This document shows, piece after piece, positions 1-10,379 of a stretch of DNA of 20,000 nt (its first letter is position 1; every line of letters begins with the position of its first letter). The translations under genes and the position numbers were made by a program. Below the pieces are notes generated by a model, which was not told the DNA's origin, ran no database searches, and was given only the letters and a program-made list of their open reading frames with translations. Origin of the DNA: Symbiodinium natans (lineage: Eukaryota; Sar; Dinophyceae; Suessiales; Symbiodiniaceae); NCBI GenBank assembly GCA_905221605.1, contig CAJNDS010002705.1:167501-187500 (forward strand), in the 5' to 3' direction.

Positions 1-53
1 ATAAATCAATATATACATATATATATATATGGTCACCCCCGCCCAATGGACAC
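1..53. repeat. Left arm of inverted repeat bracketing 1-1953
   Basis: Read as reverse complement this arm gives TGTCCATTGGG, a G run, TGA, then a (TA)n tract and ATTTAT. The same order occurs in direct orientation at 1899-1953. The non-TA part, about 20 bp including the G run, is the informative part; the TA tract alone would mean little. The arm touches the window edge, so it may extend further left. It may be the terminus of a repeat block or of a non-autonomous element. Confidence 0.6.
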
Positions 54-175
54 ATACCGATAAAACCTATGCTGTCTGGTGATTTTCCGGTGACCGGAAT
101 TGACTGTATTCCTTAATTCACTCTCTCACACACACGGAGGGTTTTTCTTTCTGTTGGCTTTTGTTTATAATTTAA
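54..175. other. Unique spacer, nothing recognised
   Basis: Short AT-rich sequence with a small (CA)n stretch near 126-135. It leads into the first satellite monomer. No open frame, RNA gene or motif is supported. Confidence 0.5.
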
Positions 176-1330
176 GATTTAGGCATTTAAACCTAAGCCT
201 GCAAAAAAAACCCTTAACCTTTAAACCCTGTAGGGTTGAGGTGTCAAGGTTAAGGGTTTAAGATTTAGGCATTTGAACCTATGCCGGCAATTAAACCCTA
301 AGCCCTTAACCTTTGAATTCTATAGGGTTAAGATTTTTACAGGTTTAGGGTTTAAGATGTAGGCATTTAAACCTAAGCCTGCAACAAATTTTAAACCCTT
401 AACCTTTAAACCCTGTAAGGTTTAAAGGCTTAGAGTTTAAGATTTAGCCATTTAAACCTGTAGCCAAGCCCTTAACGTTTAAACCCTGTAGGGTTAAGAT
501 TTTAAGGTTTAGGATTTAAGATTTAAGCATGTAAATCTCAGACTTCAATTACTTTTGAACCTTTAACCTTTAAACCCTGTTGGGCTAAGGTTTAAAGGTT
601 TCGGGCTAAAGATTTCGGCATTTAAACCGATTCCGGCAATTAACGCTAAGCCTTTAACCTTAAAACCCTATAGGGTGAAGATATGTTATGGTTTAGGGTT
701 TAAGTTTAAGGTTTAGGTATTTCGACCTATGCCGGCAGTTCATATTGAACCCTTAACCTTAAACCCTATAGGGATAAGATTTAAAGGTTTAGGATTCTTT
801 ACTTAGACATTTAAATCTAAGCTTGCAATTAAACCGAAACCCTTAACCTTTAAACCCTATAGGGTGAAGGTTTAAAGTTTTAGGGTTTAAGATTCAGACA
901 TTTAAACCTAAGACGGCAATTAACAATAAACCCTTAACCTTTAAACCCTATAGGGTTAAGGTTTAAAGGTTTGGGGTTTAAGATTTAGGCATTTAAACCT
1001 AAGTATGTAATTAAATTGTCACCCTTAACACCCTTAAACTTTGTAGTGTGAAGGTTTAAAGGTTTAGGGTTTAAGATTTAGACATTTAAACCTAAGCCCA
1101 TAGAGTTTAAACCTTAAGGGTTTAAGGTTTAGGCATCTATTCCTTACCCCTAAACCCTCTAGGGTCAGGACCCTAAAGCCCTCGGCAATCAAGCCTAAAC
1201 CCTTGACCTTCAAACCCCATAGGATGAAGGTTTGAAGGTTTGGGGTTTAAGACTTATGCATTTAAACCTAGAGGGCATTTAAGCCTTAACCCTAAACCCT
1301 TCAGGGTCAGAACCTTAGCACCCTATAGGG
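176..1330. repeat. Degenerate tandem satellite, 85-99 bp period
   Basis: About a dozen diverged monomers run head to tail. The landmark AGGCATTTAAACCTAAGCC (and variants) starts at about 181, 267, 361, 446, 525, 616, 715, 805, 896, 987, 1080 and 1131, so spacing is mostly 79-99 bp with one shortened unit (51 bp). Each monomer carries CCCTTAACCTTTAAACCC, the palindrome AACCCTATAGGGTT and then GGTTTAAAGGTTTAGGG, so its centre can fold into an imperfect hairpin. GGTTTAGGG and AAACCCT inside the monomer resemble the TTTAGGG heptamer, which suggests derivation from telomere-like sequence. It is AT-rich, with no coding potential. Confidence 0.9.
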
Positions 1331-1441
1331 ATCTAGCACCTGCAGGTATACATCGGTTTTCTCAAAACCATCTTTTTCTCGAGAAAAAAATGTTCCGAAC
1401 CAAAAAACCATCTTTTTCTCGAGAAAACTTAAAAAAAAAAG

Positions 1442-1772
1442 ACATCTTTTCCAAAACTATGGGGCTGGGGCATCCAAAAGATGTTTTTTTTTTTTTTTTT
1501 TTTTTGTGTTTTTGGTTTTTTTTGTTTTCTCGAGAAAAAGATTTTTTTTGTTCTAAACCATCCTTTTCTCGAGAAAAAGATGGTTTTGAGCAACCATCCT
1601 TCGAAAAACCATCTTTTTCTCGAGAAAAAGATGGTTTTTGGAGGTCTTCTACTGGTAAAACCATCTTTTTCTCGAGAAAAAGATGGTTTCGAACCAAAAA
1701 AACAATCTTTTTCACGAGAAAACCAAAAACCATCTTTTGGAGGCCCCAGCCCCAAAGTTTTGGAAAAGATGT
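1442..1772. repeat. Inverted repeat arms 1442-1483 / 1731-1772
   Basis: The two 42 nt arms are reverse complements with two mismatches. They enclose 247 nt holding most of the CTCGAG palindromes. Each arm also begins with CATCTTTT and ends with AAAAGATG, or the equivalent, so each can fold on itself. The GC-rich core of the arm (TGGGGCTGGGGC) stands out from the AT-rich surroundings. Confidence 0.9.
1604..1689. repeat. Two perfect palindromes, 36 bp and 32 bp
   Basis: Positions 1604-1639 (36 bp) and 1658-1689 (32 bp) are uninterrupted perfect palindromes centred on CTCGAG. The outer sequence reads AAACCATCTTTTT and its complement. With no loop between the half-sites they can extrude as cruciforms. 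Their centres are 52 bp apart. They are the two best-kept copies of the module scattered through this cluster. Confidence 0.95.
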
Positions 1773-1898
1773 TATTTTTTTTGTTTTTTTTGGTTCTTTT
1801 GTTTTTTTTTGGTTTTTTTGGTTTTTTGTTTTTTTGGTAGTTTCTTGTTTTGTTGTTTTTCCCTTGATCTGGCTAGGACTCGGCTGCCACCCACGGTG

Positions 1899-1953
1899 GG
1901 TCCATTGGGGGGGGGGGGTGAGCATATATATATATATATGCATAGTTTATTTA
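1899..1953. repeat. Right arm of inverted repeat (partner 1-53)
   Basis: Contains GTCCATT, a G run to about 1918, TGAGCA and a (TA)n tract, mirroring 1-53. The G run is longer here (13 G's, uninterrupted, against GGGCGGGGG in the partner), as expected for a slippage-prone homopolymer. Confidence 0.6.
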
Positions 1954-1968
1954 TACACATATACGAAC

Positions 1969-2016
1969 ATATGTGTATATATATATGTGAGAGGGGCCTT
2001 TGGGGTCTATTTGGAC
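1969..2016. repeat. Left arm of inverted repeat bracketing the 8.4 kb satellite block
   Basis: The reverse complement of this arm reads TCCAAATAGACCCCAAAGG, eight diverged bases, then CACATATATATATACACA. The sequence at 10333-10378 reads the same on the + strand with only a few substitutions. Everything between the arms is satellite DNA of two unrelated kinds. This looks like the edge of one inserted or amplified unit. Confidence 0.8.
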
Positions 2017-5000
2017 ACAATACATTAATTCATTTAATTCATTTAATTCTGCAGCCAAGTCGCCCCGAATTAAATGAATTAAATGAATTAATTAGTTAAT
2101 TCATTTAATTCATTTAATTCTCCAGGCAAGGCCCCGAATTAAATGAATTAAATGAATTAATTAATTAATTCATTTAATTCATTTAATTCTCCCGGCAAGG
2201 CCCCGAATTAAATGAATTAAATGAATTAATTAATTAATTCATTTAATTCATTTAATTCATTTAATTCATTTAATACATTTAATTCTGTAAATGGCCTGAG
2301 ATCTCCCGTCCAGAGGCTCGATTTAATTCATTTAATTCATTTAATTCTCCAGGCAAGGCCCCGAATTAAATGAATTAAATGAATTAATTAATTAATTCAT
2401 TTAATTCATTTAATTCTCCGGGCAAGGCCACGAATTAAATGAATTAAATGAATTAAATCGGGCCCCTCTTATCCGAGATCCCAGGCTATTTAAAGAATTA
2501 AATGAATTAAATGAATTAAATGAATTAAATGAATTAATTAATTAATTCATTTAATTCATTTAATTCATTTAATTCTCCAGGCAAGGCCCCGAATTAAATG
2601 AATTAAATGAATTAATTAATTAATTCATTTAATTCATTTAATTCTCCCGGCAAGGCCCCGAATTAAATGAATTAAATGAATTAATTAATTAATTCATTTA
2701 ATTCATTTAATACATTTAATTCTGTAAATGGCCTGAGATCTCCCGTCCAGAGGCTCGATTTAATTCATTTAATTCATTTAATTCTCCAGGCAAGGCCCCG
2801 AATTAAATGAATTAAAATTAAATGAATTAATTAATTAATTCATTTAATTCATTTAATTCTCCGGGCAAGGCCCCGAATTAAATGAATTAAATGAATTAAA
2901 TCGGGCCCCTCTTATCCGAGATCCCAGGCTATTTAAAGAATTAAATGAATTAAATGAATTAAATGAATTAATTAGTTAATTCATTTAATTCATTTAATTC
3001 TCCAGGCAAGGCCCCGAATTAAATGAATTAAATGAATTAATTAATTAATTCATTTAATTCATTTAATTCTCCCGGCAAGGCCCCGAATTAAATGAATTCA
3101 ATGAATTAATTAATTAATTCATTTAATTCATTTAATTCATTTAATTCATTTAATTCATTTAATACATTTAATTCTGTAAATGGCCTGAGATCTCCCGTCC
3201 AGAGGCTCGATTTAATTCATTTAATTAATTTAATTCTCCAGGCAAGGCCCCGAATTAAATGAATTAAATGAATTAATTAATTAATTTATTTAATTCATTT
3301 AATTCTCCGGGCAAGGCCCCGAATTAAATGAATTAAATGAATTAAATCGGGCCCCTCTTATCCGAGATCCCAGGCTATTTAAAGAATTAAATGAATTAAA
3401 TGAATTAAATGAATTAATTAGTTAATTCATTTAATTCATTTAATTCTCCAGGCAAGGCCCCGAATTAAATGAACTAAATGAATTAATTAATTAATTCATT
3501 TAATTCATTTAATTCTCCCGGCAAGGCCCCGAATTAAATGAATTAAATGAACTAATTAATTAATTCATTTAATTCATATAATTCATTTAATACATTTAAT
3601 TCTGTAAATGGCCTGAGATCTCCCGTCCAGAGGCTCGATTTAATTCATTTAATTCATTTAATTCTCCAGGCAAGGCCCCGAATTAAATGAATTAAATGAA
3701 TTAATTATTTAATTCATTTAATTCATTTAATTCTCCGGGCAAGGCCCCGAATTAAATGAATTAAATGAATTAAATCGGGCCCCTCTTATCCGAGATCCCA
3801 GGCTATTTAAAGAATTAAATGAATTAAATGAATTAAATGAATTAAATGAATTAAATGAATTAAATGAATTAATTAATTAATTCATTTAATTCATTTAATT
3901 CTCCAGGCAAGGCCCCGAATTAAATGAATTAAATGAATTAATTAATTAATTCATTTAATTCATTTAATTCTCCAGGCAAGCCCCCGAATTAAATGAATTA
4001 AGTGAATTAATTAATTAATTCATTTAATTCATTTAATTCATTTAATTCATTGAATTCTGTAAATGGCCTGAGATCTCCCGTCCAGAGGCTCGATTTAATT
4101 CTCCATTCTCCGGCCAAGGCCCCGAATTAAATGAATTCAATGAATGAAGTAATTAATTCATTTAATCCATTTAATTCTTTGAATTCTTTAAATGGGATGG
4201 GATCTCTGAGACGGGGAGGCCCGACTTAATTCATTTAATTCATGTAATTCATTTAATTCATTTAATTCATTTAATTCATTTAATTCATTTAATTCATTTA
4301 ATTCATTTAATTCATTTAATTCATTTAATTCATTTAATTCATTTAATTCATTTAATTCATTTAATTCATTTAATTCATGTAATACATTTACTTCGGGGCC
4401 TTGGCCGGAGAATTAAATGAATTAATTAATTAATTACTTCACTTAATTTATTTCATTCATGTAATTCATTTAATTCATTTAATTCTTGTAATTCTTTAAA
4501 TGGGCTGGGATCTCTGAGACGGGGAGGCCCGATTTAATTCATTTAATTCATTTAATTCATTTAATTCATTTAATTCATTTAATTCATTTAATTCATTTAA
4601 TTCTCCGGCCAAGGCCCCGAATTAAATGAATTAATTAATTCATTCACTTAATTCATTTAATTCTCCGGCCAAGGCCCCGAATTAAATGAATTAAATGAAT
4701 TACTTAATTAATTCATTTCATTCATTTCATTCATTTAATTCATTTAATTCTTTAAATGGGCTGGGTTCTCTGAGACGGGGAGGCCCGATTTAAGTCATTT
4801 AATTCATTTAATTCATTTAATTCATTTAATTCATGTAATTCATGTAATTCATTTAATTCACTTAATTCTTTAAATGGCTTGGGATCTCTGATACGGGGGG
4901 CCCGATTTAATTCCTTTAATTCGTTTAATTCATTTTATTCTCAGGACAAGGCCCCGAATTAAATTAATCCCATGAATTAAATCGTGCCCCTTCTCAGAGA

Positions 5001-5035
5001 TCCCAGGCCATTTAAAGAAATTCATTTACTTCCTT
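2017..5035. repeat. AT-rich palindromic satellite with 69 bp units and 430-455 bp higher-order units
   Basis: The base unit is 69 bp: two AATTAAATG 9-mers, an AATT run, two CATTTAATT 9-mers (together a perfect 52 bp palindrome) and a 17 bp GC-rich spacer, CTCCAGGCAAGGCCCCG or CTCCCGGCAAGGCCCCG. About twenty copies are present. Every six or so units, spacer X (GGCCTGAGATCTCCCGTCC, at 2293, 2730, 3182, 3610 and 4065) and spacer Y (CGAGATCCCAGGC, near 2473, 2917, 3360 and 3790) alternate, giving a 428-455 bp higher-order period. Y is a diverged reverse complement of X, so the higher-order unit is itself roughly palindromic. Beyond 4100 the array decays into simple 9-mers and X-like spacers (GGGATCTCTGAGACGGGG). 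No genes. Confidence 0.95.
4226..4378. repeat. Near-perfect 9 bp tandem array (CATTTAATT)n
   Basis: About 17 direct copies of the 9-mer with very few changes (for example CATGTAATT). It is the only long stretch of the AT-rich block in one orientation without the palindromic switch or GC spacer. Its homogeneity points to recent slippage expansion. Confidence 0.95.
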
Positions 5036-5068
5036 AAATGGCCTGAGATCTTCGAGACAGGGGCCGAC

Positions 5069-6235
5069 ACGGGAGACGGCCTCTCTCTCGGCATAGGAAC
5101 CGAAAGAGCCTCGTTTTTTTTTTTTTAAAAGGAGACCGCAATCCGAGGAGCTTTCTCATGCCTGCTTCGTAGAGCTCCTCTATCTGTTGTGAGACAGCTC
5201 CTCTATCTTTTGGTTGATAGGAAACTCATTCCATGAAGGACCTCCTGTTTCTCTGATGAAAGAGCCCCCCCCCCCGTAGCTTCTCATTCCATTTCAAGGA
5301 TATTGGGGCATCACTATTTCTTAGGAGCGCTGTCATTTCTTTTTGATGTCCACTTAACAAGGCACAGATAAAGACCCTCTCTCGTTTCCTATGAGGGCCT
5401 AGAGCTGTCTCATGTCTCATAACGAAACTTAGAAACAGGAAGCCCTTCATGGTTTAGTACAAAGTAGAGCAGCTGAGTCATGTCCGATTTATTAAGAGGA
5501 GCGCCTTCAGTTCCTATTCATAGGAAGAGAAAGGGGCTCACTTCTTCAAGCAGAAGAAAGGCTCTTTCGTAAGAGGCAAAGGAGCTCTGCGATTTTCTAA
5601 CAGGGAGGCAAGGGCGAGAGCCCCCCCCCCCCCGCTCATGACTTGTTGACGAGAAGAGAAGATAGAAGAGCTTGCTTTTTCATCGGGCTCTGTCACAAGA
5701 GGTAGGTAGAGAACGTTCTCATTTCCTGCGAAGAGATATAGCGCTTTCTGGAGCCAAGCTCTATACCATGTAAAAGACAGAGATCGAGTAGCTCCACCGT
5801 TTCGTTTCCAGAGAAAAGGCAGAAGAGCTCCTTCGCAAGAGGCAGAGTGGCTCTGTCGTTCAAATTTTTTAAAAGTGTATGAGAGACACAGGGGTTTCGG
5901 GGGCCACCTTATTTTCAAAGATAGCAGAGCTTTCTCATAAGAGATACAAGAGCTTTTCTCTCTGAATCTCTTGTGAGACAGCCTCTATATCTCTGAATTG
6001 ATATGAAACTCGTTCGCTCATGAGGGGGTTCTCTACCTTCTGGTAGGACACGGGAGACCTCCTTCCTCTCGGCATAGGATCTGAAAGAGCCTCGTCTTGT
6101 TTTAGGAAAGGAAAACGCGTCCCGAGGAGCTTTCTCATTCCTGCTTCTCCTACAAAGGAATAGAGGAGCTCTTGCAGAACATTTTCCAGAGATCCAGAAG
6201 CCCTCTTATGCCAAAAAAAGCGACTGAGATCCGTC
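5069..6235. repeat. Higher-order copy 1 (most diverged, left edge)
   Basis: Starts abruptly after the last relic spacer of the AT-rich satellite; ACACGGGAGA at 5068 matches the same string at 6048. It has two poly-C runs (near 5267 and 5623) and a short T run near 5114 that copies 2 and 3 lack. It shares a GAGACAGCTCCTCTATC block (near 5190) with copy 4 near 8928, which copies 2 and 3 have lost. Confidence 0.7.
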
Positions 6236-7480
6236 ATTAAGTGATGAGGAGCCTCTCAATTGTTTGAGTTCTTTCGAGACTTCGCTACAGAGGAGCTCTT
6301 TCGTAGCAGGCAGGGGAGCCCTGTCATGTCTTGAAAAATTTAGAGGGGGCTCTTCATTTCTTACTAAAAGATCGCAGAGCCACCTCAAACAAAGACGCAG
6401 GAGCTCTTCTTGCCCTTGAAGAGCTCAAAGAGTATCTTCTAGTGGAACATGAAGGACCTTTTTCTCTGATGAATGAGCCCCATCATCCTTTACAGGAAAC
6501 GAAAGCGTTTTTTTGCCCAGTAGCTGCCTCATTCCATTTTCAAAGGTAATGCGGCGTCAGAATTTCTTTGAAGTGCTGTCATTTCCTAGAAAGATAAATG
6601 CGCCTTCTGATGTCCACTTTTTCAAGGCACAGATAGAGATGATCTCCCGTTTCCTATGAAGGCCTAGAGTTCTCTCATGTCTCATAGCGAAACTTAGAAA
6701 CAGGAAGCTGTTCACGGTCTCGTACAAATAAAGCTGCTGAGTCATGTCCGACTAAGAGGAGCGCCTTCATTTTCTATTCATAGGAAGAGAAAGGGGCTCA
6801 CTTCTTCAAGCAGAAGAAAGCTCTTTCGTAAAGGGCAGAGGTCTCTCGTGACCATGATACGGGCGCTCTTTCTGAAAAAGATGAAACACGAGCTTGCTCG
6901 CTCCCTAGGAAGAGCGAAACGAGTTTTCGCTGTTTTGATTACGAGGAGAGGAGCTCTTTCACATGAGGCAGGTAGAGAACGTTCTCATTTCCTGCGAAGA
7001 GATATAGCGTTTTCTGGAGCCAAGCTCTATACCATGTAAAAGACAGAGATCGAGGAGCTCTACCATGTCTTTGCTAGAGGTAAAGGAGCTTTGTGAGTTT
7101 CAAAAGGCAGCTTTGTGAGTTTCAAAAGGCAGAAGAGCTCCTTCGCAAAAGGCAGAGGAGCTCTGTCGTTCACTTGTTTTGAAGGGTGTTTGATTGAAGA
7201 GACACAGGGGCTTCCGGGGCCACTTCATTTTTTAAAAGATAGCAGAGCTTTCTCATAAGAGATACAAGAGCTTTTCTCTCTGAATCTCTCGTGAGACAGC
7301 TCCTATATCTCTGCCTTTCGGCGTAGGAACTGAAAGATCCTCGTCTTGTTTTAGGAAAGGAAAAACGCGCCCCGAGGAGCTTTCTCATTCCTGCTTCTCC
7401 TAGAAAGGAATAGAGGAGCTCTTGCAGAAGCCTTTCCAGAGATCAAGAAGCTTTCTTATGCACTTGAGCTCTGTGATTGC
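6236..7480. repeat. Higher-order copy 2 of the AG/CT satellite
   Basis: About 1.24 kb. It is nearly identical to copy 3: the open frame at 6848-7039 and its counterpart at 8085-8276 encode 63-residue products differing at only two places. A 22 bp direct duplication at 7088-7131 is private to this copy. Confidence 0.8.
7088..7131. repeat. 22 bp local tandem duplication
   Basis: GCTTTGTGAGTTTCAAAAGG plus two bases occurs twice in a row. Copy 3 has it once (near 8334), and this explains why the copy 2 to copy 3 offset falls from 1237 to 1216 bp beyond this point. Confidence 0.9.
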
Positions 7481-8696
7481 CTATTGAGTGATGAGGAGCT
7501 CTTTCGTCGCAGGCAGGGGAGCCTTGCCTGTCACGTTTTGAGAATTTGTAGGAGCTCTCTCATGTTGTGTTGGGAGATAGAGGGGGCTCTTCTTTTCTTA
7601 CGAAAAGATCGCAGAGCCACCTCCAACAAAGACGCAGCAGCTCTTCTTGTCCCTGAAGAGCTCAAAGAGTATCTTCTAGTGGAACATGAAGGACCTTTTT
7701 CTCTGATGAATGGGCCCCATCATCCTTTACAGGAAACGAAAGCGTTTTTTGCCCAGTAGCTGCCTCATTCCATTTTCAAAGGTAATGTGGCGTCAGAATT
7801 TCTTTGAAGTGCTGTCATTTCCTAGAAAGATAAATGTGCCTTCTGATGTCCACTTTTTCAAGGCACAGATAGAGATGATCTCCCGTTTCCTATGAAGGCC
7901 TAGAGTTCTCTCATGTCTCATAGCGAAACTTAGAAACAGGAAGCTGTTCACGGTCTCGTACAAAATAGAGCAGCTGAGTCATGTCCGACTAAGAGGAGCG
8001 CCTTCATTTTCTATTCATAGGAAGAGAAAGGGGCTCACTTCTTCAAGCAGAAGAAAGCTCTTTCGTAAAGGGCAGAGGTCTCTCGTGACCATGATACGGG
8101 CGCTCTTTCTGAAAAAGATGAAACACGAGCTTGCTCGCTCCCTAGGAAGAGCGAAACGAGTTTTCGCTGTTTTGATTACGAGGAGAGGAGCTCTTTCACA
8201 AGAGGTAGGTAGAGAACGTTCTCATTTCCTGCGAAGAGATATAGCGTTTTCTGGAGCCAAGCTCTATACCATGTAAAAGACAGAGATCGAGGAGCTCTAC
8301 CATTTCTTTGCTAGAGGTAAAGGAGCTTTGTGAGTTTTCAAAAGGCAGAAGAGCTCCTTCGCAAGAGGCAGAGGAGCTCTGTCGTTCACTTGTTTTGAAG
8401 GGTGTTTGATTGAAGAGACACAGGGGCTTCCGGGGCCACTTCATTTTTTAAAAGATAGCAGAGCTTTCTCATAAGAGATACAAGAGCTTTTCTCTCTGAA
8501 TCTCTTGTGAGATAGCTCCTATATCTCTGCTTTTCGGCGTAGGAACTGAAAGATCCTCGTCTTGTTTTAGGAAAGGAAAACGCGCCCCGAGGAGCTTTCT
8601 CATTCCTGCTTCTCCTAGAAAGGAATAGAGGAGCTCTCGCAGAAGCCTTTCCAGAGATCAAGAAGCTTTCTTATGCACTTGAGCTCTGTGATTGCC
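7481..8696. repeat. Higher-order copy 3, recent duplicate of copy 2
   Basis: Aligns with copy 2 almost base for base at an offset of 1237 bp, falling to 1216 bp after the private duplication. The low divergence compared with copies 1 and 4 indicates a recent tandem duplication, probably by unequal exchange. Confidence 0.85.
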
Positions 8697-10310
8697 TATT
8701 GAGTGATGAGGAGCTCTTTCGTCTCAGGCAGGGGGGCCCTGCCTGTCATGTCTTGAGAATTTATAGGAGCTCTCTCCTGTTATGTTGGGAGATAGAGGGG
8801 GCTCTTCATTTCTTAGCAAATGATAGCAGAGCTACCTCTACAACATGCAGCAGCTCTTTTCTTTCCCTGAAGAGGTGCTGAAGCTCAAGCAGTAGAGGAG
8901 TGGTCATAGAGCTCCTGTATCTTTTGTGAGACAGCTCCTCTATCTTTTGGTTGATAGGAAGCTCATTCTCTTATGAGGGAGTTCGTCTATCTTCGAGCGG
9001 AACATGAAGGACCCCCACTTTCCCTGATGAAAAAGCCCCTCCATCTTTTATGGGAAATGAAAGCGCTCCTCCCACCCCCCCCCCCAACCCCTCAGTAGCT
9101 TTCTCGTTCCGTTCAAGGTAATGGGGCGTCACTGTTTCTTAGGAGCGCTGTCATTTCCTAGAAGATAGATGTGCTTTCTAATATCCACTTAAGAAGGCAC
9201 AGTAGTTTCCAATTAAGGCCTAGAGAAGAAGCTGAGAAGCTGCCTCATGTAACAGGGCGAAATCTAGACACCGCTACAAAATAGAGCAGCTCTGTCACGT
9301 CCGATGGCCAGGAGCACCATTCATTTCCCGTTCATAGAAAGAGAGAGAGGGGCTCTGTCACTCCTAGAAAGAGATAGGGGAGCTCTCTCATGCAAGAGTT
9401 AAAGATACATAAAGGAGCTCTCTCATTGAAGACACATAAGGAAGTTCTCTCATTGCCTATTAATCGCTAGAGAACCTGTCCTCACTTTTCAAGTAGAAGA
9501 AAGGCTCTTTCGTAGCTCTGTCATTTCCTAAAAAAGAGTTAAGGACGGAAGCCCTCTCATGACTTGTTGACGAAAAGGATAGAAGAGCTTGCTCATTGTG
9601 CATTAGGAGGTGGCGGAGCCCTTTCATAAGAGGCAAGGGCGCTTTCTCGTTTCCGCTCATAACGTGAGGTAGAGGACCTCTGTCATTCCTATTAAGCGAT
9701 AAAGGATGTCTCTCGCGACCTTCTATTTGGTAGAGACCCTCTTTTCCGAAAAAAGATAGCCGTAGAGGAGCTTGCCATGCCCCATTAAGAGCCATAGGAG
9801 TTTCCGTAGTTTTGATTACGAGGTAGAGGAGCTCTTTCGCAAGCGGTAGGTAGAGAACGATCTCATTTCTTGCAAAGAGATAGAGGAGCCTGCGAATCAT
9901 AGTAGCTCCCTATTTGCTTTCAAGAGGTAAACGAGCTTTTTGAATTTACTAAGGGCAGAGGAGCTCTTTTGCAACAAACAAAGAGCTCTATCTGTCATCA
10001 TTTTTATTAAGAGATAGCCGTTTCCTAGAAGATAAACGAGATTGTTCATGTCCCATTGTACAAAAGGCAGAGATACAGAAACTATCTTGCTTCTGCTGAA
10101 GACCTAGAGGACCTGTCTCATGTCTCATGAAGAAGTGAAAAAAGAGACGTGTGCATGTCTTACTAAAAGATAAAGCAGCTCTGTCATGCCCATTAAAGTT
10201 TTAAGGGCCACCTTTCATTTGCTATCGGAAATACAGCCTGGTTTCTCATGCCTACTCAGCAATAAAAGCTTTCTTCCAGCTTAGTAAGAGACAGAGGATT
10301 AAGACGATTG
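8697..10310. repeat. Higher-order copy 4 grading into unordered monomers
   Basis: The first ~170 bp follow copy 3 (GAGTGATGAGGAGCTC at about 8700). After that an extra ~120 bp block, similar to one near 5170-5235, separates it from the next landmarks. Beyond about 9250 only the ~30 bp monomer pattern remains, with no higher-order match. The array ends near 10310, shortly before the bracketing inverted repeat. The 146-codon minus-strand frame at 9460-9900 is monomer sequence read through. Confidence 0.7.
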
Positions 10311-10332
10311 TGTACTTAAGTATAAAGGAAAT

Positions 10333-10378
10333 GGCCAAATAGACCCTAAAGGTCTCGGCCACATATATATATACACAC
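10333..10378. repeat. Right arm of the 8.4 kb inverted repeat (partner 1969-2016)
   Basis: Contains CCAAATAGACCCTAAAGG followed by CACATATATATATACACA, the inverted counterpart of 1969-2016. To its right the sequence changes at once to telomere-like heptamers and gene-like islands. Confidence 0.8.
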
Positions 10379-10379
10379 A

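Larger units (their letters stand above)
1358..1860. repeat. Foldback cluster built on XhoI-centred palindromes
   Basis: Six copies of a module of the form ATCTTTTTCTCGAGAAAAA carry CTCGAG centres at 1378-1383, 1418-1423, 1529-1534, 1568-1573, 1619-1624 and 1671-1676. A seventh decayed copy (TTCACGAGAA) lies near 1710. Long T runs (T22 at 1484-1505) and T/G-rich stretches to 1860 surround them. Flanking sequences are also inverted with respect to one another, so the whole segment is a nested foldback. The open frames crossing it on both strands are repetitive Phe/Lys/Ser-rich by-products of the palindromes, not genes. Confidence 0.85.
5069..10310. repeat. AG/CT-rich satellite, degenerate ~30 bp monomer in ~1.2-1.3 kb higher-order copies
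   Basis: Variants of GAGGAGCTCTCTCATG followed by roughly CCTATTAAGAGATA recur every 27-35 bp throughout. GAGCTC forms a palindromic core. A higher-order layer is clear: the landmark GGCACAGAT begins at 5361, 6626 and 7862, with a relic at 9196. That means four diverged copies at 1265, 1236 and 1334 bp spacing. Open frames of 60-146 codons on both strands recur at the same offsets in each copy but are not conserved in length or frame, so I do not call genes. Confidence 0.9.

Noticed and set aside
1240-2099. Open frames of up to 262 codons on both strands over the palindrome cluster
   Set aside because: They are repeated KPSFSREKDGF-type peptides produced by the CTCGAG modules, with poly-F or poly-K from T runs. 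Inverted symmetry makes both strands open at once.
2017-5035. CRISPR-like array
   Set aside because: Regular spacing is due to a satellite in which both the repeat and the spacer are conserved; there are no variable spacers and no associated genes.
5226-9900. Some fifteen open frames of 60-146 codons in the AG/CT satellite
   Set aside because: They recur at satellite offsets, lie on both strands and change length and frame between copies. The near-identical pair at 6848 and 8085 reflects a recent DNA duplication, not protein conservation.
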